Assembly (NCBI GenBank): GCA_036365145.1
Contig: JAEOAD010002279.1
Span: 1,422,001 to 1,486,000 of the forward strand
Length of the DNA: 64,000 nucleotides
DNA from: Orientallactaga sibirica
Taxonomy: Eukaryota; Chordata; Mammalia; Rodentia; Dipodidae
Reading direction: 5' to 3'
The translations under genes and the position numbers were made by a program. The notes under the pieces are model-generated. The model saw nothing but the letters and a program-made list of their open reading frames with translations. It was not told the DNA's origin and did not search any database. Of the stretch, positions 44,188-54,400 are shown piece by piece (position 1 is the stretch's first letter; each line of letters starts with the position of its first letter).

Positions 44188-44402
44188 TTTTAAATTTATG
44201 TATTTATTTATTTATTTAACAAAGAAAGAGGGAGAAAGAGAGATAGAGAGAGTGAGCACGCCAGGGCTTCCAGCCACTGCAAATGAACTCCAGACGCATG
44301 CGCCCCCTTGTGCATCTGGCTTACATGGGTCCTGGGGAATCGAACCTGGGTCCTTTGGCTTTTGCAAGCAAACGCCTTAACCGCTAAGCTATCCCTTAAG
44401 CC
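44188..44402 (-). mobile_element. B2-like SINE, Type A
   Basis: Reverse copy, tail-to-tail with the previous SINE (75 bp apart). Confidence 0.92.
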
Positions 44403-44713
44403 CTTTTTTTTTTTTTTTCTGAGTAAGGCAAAAGTAGGCATATGAAAGAGAGAGATGTCTAAGAGAGGAGCAGCCCCAGGCAATCACAGTGCAGAAACTG
44501 AGGCTCATCCGAGCTGTGGCTGGCATCAACACCCCCCCACTGCTAACCCCTTCTTGTCCAGTGGACCGTGTTTCAACTGCTCCCGCCCCCTTTTCACAGA
44601 GCATCATTTCCACAGAAACAACAAGTGCCTAAAAAAACTGGGGCACCACATCCTTAATTTTAGCACCCCATCCGCCCCGGGTCCTGACAATCAGAGATGC
44701 ACAAAACCGTCTT
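44403..44713. other. Single-copy stretch, nothing recognised
   Basis: A T18 run, then unique sequence. No gene supported. Confidence 0.4.
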
Positions 44714-45090
44714 TGTAGGGAGCCTCACCCCAGGATTCCCGAGCGTCTGCGGGACGCTAATGAGAGTGGGGGCCATTGGAGTCAGACTCTGCCGGCCCTG
44801 ACCTTGTTGAGTGGACAGTTCACTTAGGCTGCGTGCGGCAAGGGCCTCCTGCAACTCCCAGGTCACGAGCAAGTGGAGAGATGGGTGGGAAGCTGTCACG
44901 TTGGAGTTTACACACTGCCCAGCTGGTGTGCCAGTGTGGGGTTTGGAACGGTCCGGATTTACTTTCTCTGCACAAGTACACAGAGGAACGGGGGCTGTTG
45001 TCCATTCAGTGCCCAGAGTCCGTTCCCTTAGTCTCCTGTGTGCGGTAGAGTTTGAATAAAGCCTTTGTCTACTTCTGGATACCCCACAAC
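44714..45090 (+). mobile_element. Possible ERV LTR
   Basis: Starts TTTGTAGGGAGCCTCACCCC and ends TGGATACCCCACA, with GTTTGAATAAAGCCTTTGTC about 30 bp before the end, as in an R-U5 region. No clear TSD, so tentative. Confidence 0.3.
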
Positions 45091-45445
45091 TAAGTTAACT
45101 GTGGGTTCATGAATTCACGCTCTGGTGATGTTCCCTGTGGCATGGCTGAGTTTATCATCAGAAGAGGGTTCTGAGTTATTACTGTAGGCATCCGTATATG
45201 AAGTTGTGTGAGCCCTCTTTGAGCCTCCGCTAACCCGTTGTGTGATATGAAAAGAAGCGCAGTTCATTTATAAACGCTCTTGGCTCAGGAGTCTGTTTCC
45301 CATTTTGAGCGATTACTAAAGTTCGGGGTTGGATAGCTGTGTTAGGGGTCAAATGACATCTAGGAACAAGTGCATGGCTTATCGGTCCCTTTCATCTTGG
45401 TGGGGACAAACAACTGTGGACCGGGTTTTTCATAGGCTCTCCCTC
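45091..45445. other. Single-copy stretch, nothing recognised
   Basis: Unique sequence. No gene supported. Confidence 0.4.
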
Positions 45446-45832
45446 TGTGGTAGTTTGAATATATGTCCCCAATATATTCAGTGTTTTATTAGTTACAGTT
45501 TGCATCTGCAATCACCTTGCTAGAGGCAATGTCACTGGGGGCCCGTCTTAAGGTGTGGTGGTGGGTTTGAGATTCCATTGTAAAGATATGCAAAGTGTGC
45601 CTAGCAGGAGTTCCTGAAGTGTGCTGTGTGACACTTTGGCTGTAGTTTTGCTCAGTGTGCTGTGTGCCTGGTTGGTTTCTCTCTCTCTACTTGGCCCTGT
45701 GAAAGCAGGCTGCTTCTCCTGCCTTTATGGAACTTCCCCTGGATCTGTAAGCTTCAATAAATAATATCCCTTCCTCCATAACTGTGCCTGGTCTGGAAGT
45801 TCATCTCAGCGAACCTGAAGCTGTCTGCTACA
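45446..45832 (+). mobile_element. MaLR-type solo LTR, complete
   Basis: 387 bp, TGTGGTAGTTTG...GTCTGCTACA, with perfect 5-bp TSD CCCTC (45441-45445 and 45833-45837). Longer than its relatives through an extra TTGGCTGTAGTTTTGCTCAG-type segment near 45640. No internal sequence. Confidence 0.92.
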
Positions 45833-45880
45833 CCCTCCTACATTATTAATATTTGCACGATAAAAACATTCACATTTCAG

Positions 45881-46090
45881 GGCTGGAGAGATGGCTTAGC
45901 GGTTAAGGCGCATGCCTGTGAAGCTTAAGGACCCTGGTTCGATTCTCCAGGTCCCACGTAAGCCAGATGCACAAGGGAGCGCATGTGTCTGGAGTTGGTT
46001 TGCAGTAGCTGGAGGCCCTGGCGTGCCCATTCTCACTCTCCCTCTCTCTGTCTCAAATAAGTAAATTAATAACTAACTTAAAAATCTTTT
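45881..46090 (+). mobile_element. B2-like SINE, Type A, young-looking copy
   Basis: Perfect 18-bp TSD AAAACATTCACATTTCAG (45863-45880 and 46091-46108). A box TGGCTTAGCGG and B box GGTTCGATTCT are intact. Confidence 0.97.
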
Positions 46091-46108
46091 AAAACATTCA
46101 CATTTCAG

Positions 46109-46481
46109 AAAGGTCCAGGAACAGTAAAGCTTCCAGCCAGATATTAGAATGGACCTCACCCCATCTTTTTCTCATCAATGTCCCCTCTTTGTGGCTGTGA
46201 CCTCACAATCACATGGAGAAAAAGGCTGTATCTCGATGGATAGCAACACTGACCCTGTCATTGTCAAGCTGAGTTGGTTTGAGTTGAGACAGCTGCTCAT
46301 GACCTTGACCTGGGCATGATCCTATTGGAAATAAAAGGTGTGGGCATTCCCCGGTCATCGAGCTTCCAGAAAAACGTTGCAGTCCTCATGAGTTAAGCAA
46401 ATCTTCATTTATTGGGAGCAAGGTCCAGTGTCATAAACTGGAGCTAAACAACAGAGCTGATTTTCTTTCCTCTTCTTCATT
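46109..46481. other. Single-copy stretch, nothing recognised
   Basis: Unique sequence. No gene supported. Confidence 0.4.
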
Positions 46482-46676
46482 TTTAATTTTATTTATTTAT
46501 TTAAGAGAGAAAGACGGGGAGAGAGAGAGAGAGAGAATGGGCATACAAGGCCCTCTAAACAAACTCCAGACACATATGCCAGCTTGTGCATCTGGCATAT
46601 ATGGGTACTTGGGAATTGAACCCAGGTCCTTAGACTTTGCAGGCAAACGCCTTAACCACTAAGCCAGCTCTCCAGG
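46482..46676 (-). mobile_element. B2-like SINE, Type A, internally deleted
   Basis: Reverse copy lacking the CAGCCACTGCA segment (reads GGCCCTCTAAACAAACTCC). Confidence 0.9.
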
Positions 46677-46825
46677 CCATTCTTTTCTTTACTCAGGTGA
46701 AGGCAAGAAGTCTTCCTCAAGGGACGGGCAGAATTCTCCTTGTCATCCTGAGAAAGCCACGGGGGAGACTTTGCTGTCTCATTACTCTTCCCTTTCTCAG
46801 AAGCCTGACTGTTTATTATTATTTT

Positions 46826-46983
46826 CTTTTTTTCTTTTTTTGGTTTTTCAAGGTAGGGTCTCGCTCTAGCCCAGGCCGACCTGGAATTCACTATGTAGTC
46901 TTAGGGTGGCCTCGAACTCACAGCGATCCTCCTACCTCTGCCTCCCGAGTGCTGGGATTAAAGTGTACACCACCACCAAGCCC
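46826..46983 (-). mobile_element. B1 SINE
   Basis: Reverse B1: T tail, TTTTTCAAGGTAGGGTCTCG to TGTACACCACCACCAAGCC. Confidence 0.95.
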
Positions 46984-47063
46984 AACTTAAGCATGGCTCT
47001 TTGATCATGGGGAATTCTATGACCTAAAATGGCTGCCTCAGTTTCCAGTGTGACTGGGTTTTG

Positions 47064-47305
47064 GGCTGGAGAAGATGGCTTAGTGGTTAAGGCGTTTGAC
47101 TGCAAAGGCAAAGGACCCCGGTTTGATTCCCTAGGATCCACTTAAGCCAGATGCACAAGGGGGCGCATGCGTCTGGAGTTCATTTGCAGAGGCTGGAGGC
47201 GCTGGCACACCCATTCTGTCCCTCTCTCTCCCTCTCTATTTCTCTCTCTCTCCCTCCCTATTTCTCTCTCTCAAATGAATAAATCAATAAATATATATTT
47301 TTAAA
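47064..47305 (+). mobile_element. B2-like SINE, Type A
   Basis: Forward copy with a doubled (CT)n tract and AAATA tail. Confidence 0.92.
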
Positions 47306-47714
47306 ATCCAGATGGTCAGATTTGTGACACAGCGAGAGAGGCATGCCTGAATCCATCTCACCCTCTGCAGGTGGGGGAATCCCCACAAGGGCCACCCAGC
47401 TCTCATACTGTCCAATGTTATGAAAAGGACACCAAGGGCCACCGTGTCACGGGTTGCATCTCACATTACCCATTCTTCACCACTGTCATTTCCCTCCCGT
47501 CTAACTCAGAGCCATGCAGTAGTAGAGTTAGAGAGAATCTTCTCTGCAATACAGCTTGTATCTTCCTTCTTGACAGCTGTCACTCTGCATCTGACTTGGT
47601 TGTCTGTTTCACTAGCATGCCACGAACGACTAATGGTGTGTGGTTTTGCCTCAGGACAGCAGTCAGGCATTGGAAGTCACCTGCGTGCTGCAGAGGAGGC
47701 AGTGTTAGTGGGAC
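47306..47714. other. Single-copy stretch, nothing recognised
   Basis: Unique sequence leading into the G-rich minisatellite. An open frame from 47420 runs into it (see findings). Confidence 0.4.
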
Positions 47715-48505
47715 AGGGGCGTGAGTGGTCAGTGGTAGTGGACAGGGAAGATGAAGGGTCAGTCTTGGTGGACAGGGAAGATGAGGGGTCATTGTTAGTG
47801 GACAGGGAAGATGAGGAGTCAGTGTTAGTGGACAGGGAAGGTGAGGGGTCAGTGTTGGTGGACAGGGAAGGTGAGGGTCAGTGTTAGTGGACAGGGAAGG
47901 TGAGGGTCAGTGTTAGTGGACAGGGAAGATGAGGGGTCAGTGTTAGTGGACAGGGAAGATGAGGGTCAGTGTTAGTGGACAGGGAAGGTGAGGGTCAGTG
48001 TTAGTGGACAGGGAAGGTGAGGGGTCAGTGTTAGTGGACAGGGAAGGTGAGGGTCAGTGTTAGTGGACAGGGAAGGTGAGGGTCAGTGTTAGTGGACAGG
48101 GAAGGTGAGGGTCAGTGTTGGTGGACAGGGAAGATGAGGGTCAGTGTTAGTGGACAGGGAAGATGAAGGGTCAGTGGTAGTGGACAGGGAAGGTGAAGGG
48201 TCAGTCTTGGTGGACAGGGAAGGGGAAGGGAAGGTGGGTGGTGGGGTCAGTGGGTCAGTCTTGGTGGACAGGGAAGGTGAGGGTCAGTGTTAGTGGACAG
48301 GGAAGGTGAGGGGTCAGTGTTAGTGGACAGGGAAGGTGAGGGGTCAGTGTTGGTGGACAGGGAAGGTGAGGGGTCAGTGTTAGTGGACAGGGAAGATGAG
48401 GGTCAGTGTTAGTGGACAGGGAAGGTGAGGGGTCAGTGTTAGTGGACAGGACAGGGAAGATGAAGGGTCAGTGTTGGTGGACAGGACAGGCAAGGTGAGA
48501 TTATT
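47715..48505. repeat. G-rich 29/30-bp minisatellite
   Basis: About 27 copies built on GTGGACAGGGAAGGTGAGGG plus TCAGTGTTA; 29- and 30-bp units alternate by one G. One disturbed region at 48215-48265 is richer in GGGAAGG. Each unit offers GG and GGG runs with short loops on the plus strand, a G-quadruplex-prone pattern. Confidence 0.95.
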
Positions 48506-48607
48506 ATTTTATTTTTCCTTACAAATGGACAGGAACGTGGACAGGGAAGGTAACCTCCCAACCAGTGTTTTTTTTTTGGACAGGGAAGGTGAGGGTTTTT
48601 TTTTTTG
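48506..48607. repeat. Degenerate minisatellite edge with T runs
   Basis: Isolated copies GTGGACAGGGAAGGT at about 48538 and 48578 are separated by unrelated AT-rich text and two T10-T12 runs. This is either an old array edge or an assembly or sequencing artefact. Confidence 0.6.
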
Positions 48608-49533
48608 CTGGGGTTTCATGGCTGGTGACTGCTGAAAACCCAGCTTGGAGGACAGAATTATGTAAGAGCAAGTACTTTGTGGTGCCAGGGTCTTGCTGTG
48701 ACCTGCACCCCGCTGGCTGCCATCGGCTCTACATGTCTGTCTGCCAGGACGCCTCCCCAGTGGTCTCTTTTCAACCTTTGCAAAGGCTCACCGCTGTCAC
48801 TGGTATTTTCATTCATCCGGCACGTTGCATGTTTTGTTGCATTTATTTCTTTCTGTGTGGTGCGCCTCCCTCCCCCCAACACGTGAGCTGTGTTGCAGGA
48901 CAGGGTGACACCATGGTCACCCAAGTCCAATCACTAAACTGTGTTAGTATGCAAGTCAGCAGATGCGTTGGAAAGCAGACAGGTGTGTCTGTCTGTTCGT
49001 GCCCCTTGCCCTGCCAGCATTTATGGCCGAAGCCTTGACTGTATCTCCCCAGGTGACCACACCCTGTCCCACTCCTTCTCAGCTGATGGCTAATCAGAGA
49101 ATCAGAGTCACTAAGTGTGTGATCTCGCTGTGCCCTTTGTCCCTCCTCCTTTGCCAAGAGGAGCAGCTAGTTTGTAGAGAGGACCCACCAGGGGACAACT
49201 GTCTTTCCAGAAGTTTGGCTCTGCACCACGCATCAACATGGGTACTGTGATATTTAACTTTTTCTCTGAGAGGAAAACTCTTTACTAGAGATGGATTTGC
49301 TCTGGTTTGGTGGATTGTGTTCGTTTTGGGGTGCTCTTTCTCCTTGGGTGAGATGTTCTGGAGACATGGTTTCTCAAAGTCATTCTGTAAAGCTAGCTTA
49401 ATCCAGGGAAATTATGTTCTGAGCAGAGTCCCTTCTAGAGAGTGGGTGGAAGTCCCTTCACTGTGCTATTTGGTTTTTTTTGTTTTTTTTTTTTTTTATT
49501 CTCTTGAGGTTTTTAAAATGATTCAACAATCAT
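48608..49533. other. Single-copy stretch, no gene recognised
   Basis: Frames of up to 157 codons overlap on both strands without any family resemblance. No gene supported. Confidence 0.4.
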
Positions 49534-49761
49534 AGGACTGGGGAGATGGCTTTAGTGGTTAAGCTCTTGCCTGTGAAGCCTAAAGACCCTGGTTTGAGGC
49601 TCCATTCCCCAGGATCCATGTCAGCCGGATGCACAAGGGGGTGCATGCATCTGGAGTTCATTTGCAGTGGCTGGAGGTCCTGGTGCGCCCATTCTCTCCC
49701 TCTCTATCTCTCTCTCTGTGTCTGTTGCTCTCAAATAAAATAAAATACATTTTGAAAAAAG
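49534..49761 (+). mobile_element. B2-like SINE, Type A, B-box insertion variant
   Basis: TSD-like TGATTCAACAAT / TGATCCAATAAT. B-box region reads GGTTTGAGGCTCCATTCCCC, the 7-bp insertion form. Confidence 0.92.
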
Positions 49762-50841
49762 TGATCCAATAATATCTATCTCTTAGAACCGGCTGCTATA
49801 AAAGTGAATGACATCAGGATTTATCCACGTATGCGAAATCTTAGGGATGTGCATTCTGTGTCAGGAGTCACGGCATGCTGTTGAGATGGGCTGGGAAATG
49901 GGGGCAGTGGTGATCATGGTTTTGTGAGGTGCACTAACCAGGTGATTCCCCGAGGACCCCCCCCCAGTCTCTGGCTAAGTTATAACTGCTCCCCCTCTAT
50001 CTTGACACAGGCCATCCCTTCCATTCCTTGCAGGTTCCGAGCCACAGCTGAGAAGCCTGAACCAGGGCACCTAACTCCCACCGGGCTGTATTTAAGAGGG
50101 GAGGAGTTGTGGGTGGGGCCCCCTCCTCCCTGAGCCTCAGCCACTGTGATGACCAAGGCTCCTTGTTCGCATCTTCCCCAGGGCATTGAAGCAGTTTTAT
50201 TTGGCCGTAACAGTGTGAAAGTACTTTTGAGCCTTGAGGTCCTGTGATTATAGGAAGCCACGTTGTATTTCATTGTAATTTTTTTTTTTTTCTGGCAGTG
50301 TGCCACCAGGATGGAAGGATAAAAGTTCAGAGATGAAAAGGCGTCACACATCATACTGACAATTTTTAAATTGTGCTTTTAAAATATATTGGGTTTATGT
50401 CTCCCTTTTGAGTTTTTTTTTTTTTTTTTAATCTCCACTTTACATTTTAAGTTCCTGACCTGAGCTGAGAGCTTTCATGCAGCTGTTTTTCAAAGGCGTG
50501 TTTGATATTCTGGTTTTTCAACTCTGAGTTTCTGTGGGTGATTCCCTCCCCCTGGAATTTCTAAGGGGAGGAGGGGTTCCTCCTAACTTCTGATCATGTA
50601 GCTTTGCCTCCTCGGGTTGGCTGTGAACTGGTAAAAGGAGAATCACAAGTGTCTGGAGGGTTTGTGTGAGTAGCTAACTGCTTTCTGGAAATGGCCGGTT
50701 AATGGGCATTTGATGAAGACTGGCTCATTTCTGTTCTTTTCCTTTCTTTTTTTAGGAAAAACAAAACCATGGAGCGATTAATTTACTGGTTTGTCTCTTG
50801 GAAGCAATTGAGTATTAATTCTGTTATTTCTGTCTTATCAT
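49762..50841. promoter_or_regulatory. Single-copy block, possible conserved noncoding element at 50140-50560
   Basis: 1.1 kb free of mobile elements. The 50140-50560 part has an inverted SOX-type pair ACAAT-TTTTAA-ATTGT at 50359-50374. No exon signature. Regulatory role is inference. Confidence 0.25.
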
Positions 50842-51058
50842 CTTTTAATTAATTAATTAATTAATTTGACAGAGAGAAAGAGGGGAGAGAGAGAGCTAGA
50901 GAGAATGGGCACGCGCCAGGGGGCCTCCAGCCACTGCAGATGAACTCCAGACACATGTGCCACCTTGTGCATCTGGCTAACGTGGGTCCTGAGAAATCGA
51001 ACCCGAGTCCTTTGGCTTCGCAGGCAAGCGCCTTAACCACTAAGCCATCCCTCCAGCT
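50842..51058 (-). mobile_element. B2-like SINE, Type A (array parent 1)
   Basis: Reverse copy; TCTGTCTT occurs before its tail (about 50829) and right after its head (51057). Distinctive marks: GGCTTCGCAGG and CCATCCCTCCAGCTCT. Confidence 0.93.
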
Positions 51059-51112
51059 CTGTCTTGATTATTTTAACCCCTAAACTGTCCCGTTTTATTT
51101 AGATAGCACAGT

Positions 51113-51325
51113 ATTTATTTATTTATTTGAGAGAGAGAAAGAGAGGAAAAGGGGGACAGAGAGAGAGAGAGAGAGAGAATGGGTGCCCCAGGGCCTCGAG
51201 CCACTGCAAACGAATTCCAGACATATGCGCCCCCTTGTGCGTCTGGCTAATGTGGGTCCTGAGAAATTGAACCCGAGTCCTTTGGCTTTGCAGGCAAGCG
51301 CCTTAAACACTAAAGCATCCCTCCA
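51113..51325 (-). mobile_element. B2-like SINE, chimeric copy 2
   Basis: Low-coordinate half (GGGTGCCCCAGGGCCTCGAG) matches copies 3 and 4. High-coordinate half (CTGAGAAAT.GAACCCGAGTCC and CCATCCCTCCAGCTCT) matches copy 1. The switch lies near the GTCTGGCT segment at about 51240. Confidence 0.92.
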
Positions 51326-51382
51326 GCTCTGTCTTGATTATTTTAACCCCTAAACTGTCCCCTTTTATTTAGATAGCACAGT

Positions 51383-51593
51383 ATTTATTTATTTATTTGA
51401 GAGAGAGAAAGAGAGAAAAAGGGGGACAGAGAGAGAGAGAGAGAGAATGGGTGCCCCAGGGCCTCGAGCCACTGCAAACGAATTCCAGACATATGCGCCC
51501 CCTTGTGCATCTGGCTTATGTGGGTCTTGGGGAAGTGAACTTGGGTCCTTTGGCTTTGCAGGCAAGCACCTTAACCACTAAGCCATCCCTCCA
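51383..51593 (-). mobile_element. B2-like SINE, chimeric copy 3
   Basis: Matches copy 4 as far as GGTCTTGGGGAAG.GAACTTGG, then switches to the copy-1 tail CCATCCCTCCAGCTCT near GGCTTTGCAGG. Confidence 0.92.
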
Positions 51594-51651
51594 GCTCTGT
51601 CTTGATTATTTTAACCCCTAAACTGTCCCCTTTTATTTAGATAGCACAGTA

Positions 51652-51863
51652 TTTATTTATTTATTTGAGAGAGAGAAAGAGAGAAAAAGGGGACAGAGAG
51701 AGAGAGAGAGAGAATGGGTGCCCCAGGGCCTCGAGCCACTGCAAACGAATTCCAGACATATGCGCCCCCTTGTACATCTGGCTTATGTGGGTCTTGGGGA
51801 AGCGAACTTGGGTCCTTTGGCTTTGCAGGAAAGCGCCTTAACTCTTAAGCCATCTCTCCAGCC
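51652..51863 (-). mobile_element. B2-like SINE, array parent 4
   Basis: Ends CCATCTCTCCAGCCTTAG, unlike the CCAGCTCT ending of copies 1-3, so it marks the original right-hand SINE. Confidence 0.93.
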
Positions 51864-52079
51864 TTAGATTGCACATTTGAATGAGCAAAGGTTGAAGTTC
51901 CCTCTGTGGAGGACACTAGCGTCGGGGGCAGTGGTCCCACAGCCTTGGCCAGGGTGACTTGACAGAGGGACACAGGTTGGACACACAGTGAAGGAGGTGA
52001 GGTCTCCCTGGCTGAGGATCAGTTGAGACGGTGGGAAGCAGATTGGGCCCTCCTAGTGTCATTCAAAATCACAGTACAA

Positions 52080-52326
52080 GGGCTGGGGGGATGTCTTAGC
52101 GGTTAAGCACTTGCCTGTGAAGCCCTAAGGACCCTGGTTCGAGGCTCAATTCCCCAGGACCCCCGTAAGCCAGATGCACAAGGTGGCGCATGTATCTGGA
52201 GTTCCTTTACAGTGACTGGAGGCCCTGATGTGCCCATTTTCTCCCTCTCTCCTCTCTTCCCCTTTCTCTGTCTCTAATAAATAAATAAATAATAAATAAA
52301 TAAATAAATAAATAAATAGCAAAATG
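52080..52326 (+). mobile_element. B2-like SINE, Type A, B-box insertion variant
   Basis: B-box region GGTTCGAGGCTCAATTCCCC. Long (AAAT)n tail (52271-52318). Confidence 0.93.
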
Positions 52327-52327
52327 C

Positions 52328-52812
52328 AGCTGGGCGTGGTGGTGCATGCCTTTAATCCCAGCACTTGGGAGGCAGAGTGTAGCAGACAGCTTCAGGTTCA
52401 CTGAGATGAACTTCCAGATCAGGCACAGTTATGGAGGAAGGGATATTATTTATTGAAGCTTACAGATCCAGGGGAAGTTCCATAATGGCAGGAAAAGCTG
52501 GCCTGCCTTCACAGGACCAAACATAAGCCAAAAGTCACACCTCAGGAACTCCAGCTAGGCCCACTTTGCATATCCTTAGACTGAAATCCTAAACCCAGCA
52601 CACCACGCCACAGCTAGGTGGCTGCAGATGCAAACTATAAACTAATAAAACACTGAATATACTGGGGGCCATCTATTCAAGCTACCACATAGAGGTAGGA
52701 GGATCACAGTGAGTTCAAGGTCACCCTGAGACTACATAGTGAATTCCAGGTCAGCTGGGACTAGCGTGAAACCCAACCTCGAAAAACAAAAACAAAACAA
52801 AAAACAAAAGCA
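52328..52812 (+). mobile_element. B1 SINE split by an LTR
   Basis: B1 halves at 52328-52377 (GCTGGGCGTGGTGGTGCATG ... GGAGGCAGAG) and 52690-52812 (TAGAGGTAGGAGGATCACAG onward) join in register once the LTR is removed. Confidence 0.93.
52378..52689 (-). mobile_element. MaLR-type solo LTR inserted in a B1
   Basis: 312 bp, same family as 33429 and 45446 but reversed: TGTAGCAGACAGCTTCAGG ... GCTACCACA. Host duplication CAGAG / TAGAG (5 bp, one mismatch). The LTR is therefore younger than the B1. Confidence 0.93.
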
Positions 52813-53393
52813 AAATGACAGTACACAGCTTCCCAAATGCCCATGGCATTTACTTTAACACTACAACTGATCATTTCGTGAAGGGAGTATAATGTAGACG
52901 TGGGAGTCACGTGCTTTTTTGCAAGGTAGTGAGTGGGGAAGAAAAATAAAAAGATCTTGCAGTCCAGAAGGCCTGGGTTTTGTGCATCTGTTCTCTGACC
53001 ACAGTTGCGTGAGAACAGCGCACCGACCTTCCTGAGACACCAAGATGACGGGCTGAGAATATGGGAGGGAAAGGACTCGACAAGCCCCCAGAACAGGCAT
53101 GTGTCCAGGGAGCACACCAGCGAAGGAGACCCCAAGGGGCTTTCGTAAGGGAACCACAAGCTCCTTTTCCTTGCAGTGTCGCTATATACTCTGACAAGGC
53201 ATGTTGTCTTCCCAGGGAATAAACGTGGGAGCTATTTGGGCCCCAGGCCTCAGCCTCCTTTTGCAGCCTGCACCAGTTCACCTTTGCCACTGTGCAGAGA
53301 ACGCAAGCTGAGCTAATGATGAAGTGTCAGAAAAAGCACTTGGGGGCTTTTAGAAACACTTCCAGATGCTCTCTCTCTCTCTTTCTCTCTCTG

Positions 53394-53431
<38 letters not shown>

Positions 53432-54043
53432 GCACTAAAATAGCAGCAGCCACACTTACATCATTAATCATTTCATTGCTTGTATTATTAGCAATCACGA
53501 CTCTTGAGCCGGAGTCCACCTGAAGGCGTGTTGTAGGGCACCCTCACGGTTTTGTAAGCATCTTTCTTTTGAAAGTTTGCCTGGAGGAGAAGCTACCTAG
53601 AATGCTCATTCTGGGCCAGCAGAAATTAATCCGAACTGTTTTCTGAGCTTACCAAGTGCTTGCCTGAATAGACAAGGAGCCTGGGGGTATTTTTTTTCCC
53701 GTGGGAGTGATGAGTTGTGAATCTCAATATGATATGTGTGTTAAAAAAAAAAACAAAAAAAAAAAAGGTCTGTGTTAGGAGAGAGAAAACTTTCTGAGTG
53801 TTTGGCAAGACAGGTTATTTTTAAACTGGATGAAAAATAGTATTGTAGAGATTTGTGTTTTTATTTATTCAGTTAGTTCTGTACGTGGGACTGGCTTGCA
53901 TCTTATTAGCGCAAGGACAGAGGGGAATGGAAGGGAAATAGATGAGTATCTATCCCCTCAGGCCACCTTCAGGCTCATTTTGGGCCAGGATGCAGGTGGG
54001 TAAAGATGGCCTGGGCAGGATGGCTTACAGAAACATTTCATAG
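52813..54043. other. Single-copy stretch with (CA)n
   Basis: (CA)n of about 17 units at 53395-53428 after a (CT)n tract. AT-rich block 53435-53520 (CATTAATCATTTCATTGC) is enhancer-like in style. No gene supported. Confidence 0.4.
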
Positions 54044-54200
54044 AGCCGGGCGTGGTGGCACACGCCTTTCATCCCAGCACTCGGGAGGCAGAGGTAGGAG
54101 GATTGTAGTGAGTTCAAGGCCACCCCGAGACTCCATAGTGAATTCCAGGTCAGTCTGAGCTCGAGTGAGATCCTATCTCGACAAAACCAAATAAACAAAA
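54044..54200 (+). mobile_element. B1 SINE
   Basis: Full length: GCCGGGCGTGGTGGCACACG to ATCTCGACAAAACC. AGAAACATTTCATAG / AAGCATTTCATAG flanks form the TSD. Confidence 0.95.
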
Positions 54201-54254
54201 CAAACAGACAAACAAAGAAGCATTTCATAGTCAGCCAGACACGCTTGCGTTCCG

Positions 54255-54400
54255 CCATTAGGAATGGAGTCAGAACCTGGCTGTTTCATCAGTTCTGTGC
54301 CTCAGTTTCTCCTGCTGCAACATGGGGCTCACAAGCCCTTCCCAGCTGCATATAGCTTTGATGAGACCAGGAGAGTGCAATGGCTGGCATACGACTGACC
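54255..54400 (+). mobile_element. MIR relic
   Basis: TTCTGTGCCTCAGTTTCTCC then TGCTGCAACATGGGG, and AATGGCTGGCATACGA, in MIR order. Confidence 0.5.

Larger units (their letters stand above)
51059..51863. repeat. Tandem triplication of spacer plus SINE, ~268-270 bp period
   Basis: The 55-bp spacer (TCTTGATTATTTTAACCCCT ... GATAGCACAG) occurs three times, starting near 51059, 51329 and 51597, each followed by a reverse B2-like SINE. Copies are nearly identical, so the expansion is recent. Confidence 0.95.

Noticed and set aside
45055..45060. AATAAA as a gene poly(A) signal
   Set aside because: This and those near 25785, 33716 and 45757 sit in LTR or LTR-like sequence. No upstream exon is visible.
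45881..45960. tRNA gene, suggested by A and B boxes
   Set aside because: Part of a dispersed SINE head with TSDs and tail; it does not fold as a full tRNA.
47715..48505. CRISPR-like array of regular repeats
   Set aside because: Units are directly tandem without unique spacers, and the DNA is mammalian. The same applies to 1821-2406 and 42765-43872.
48565..49038. 157-codon frame rich in Cys and Phe
   Set aside because: Begins in T-rich minisatellite edge sequence, with competing frames on the opposite strand.
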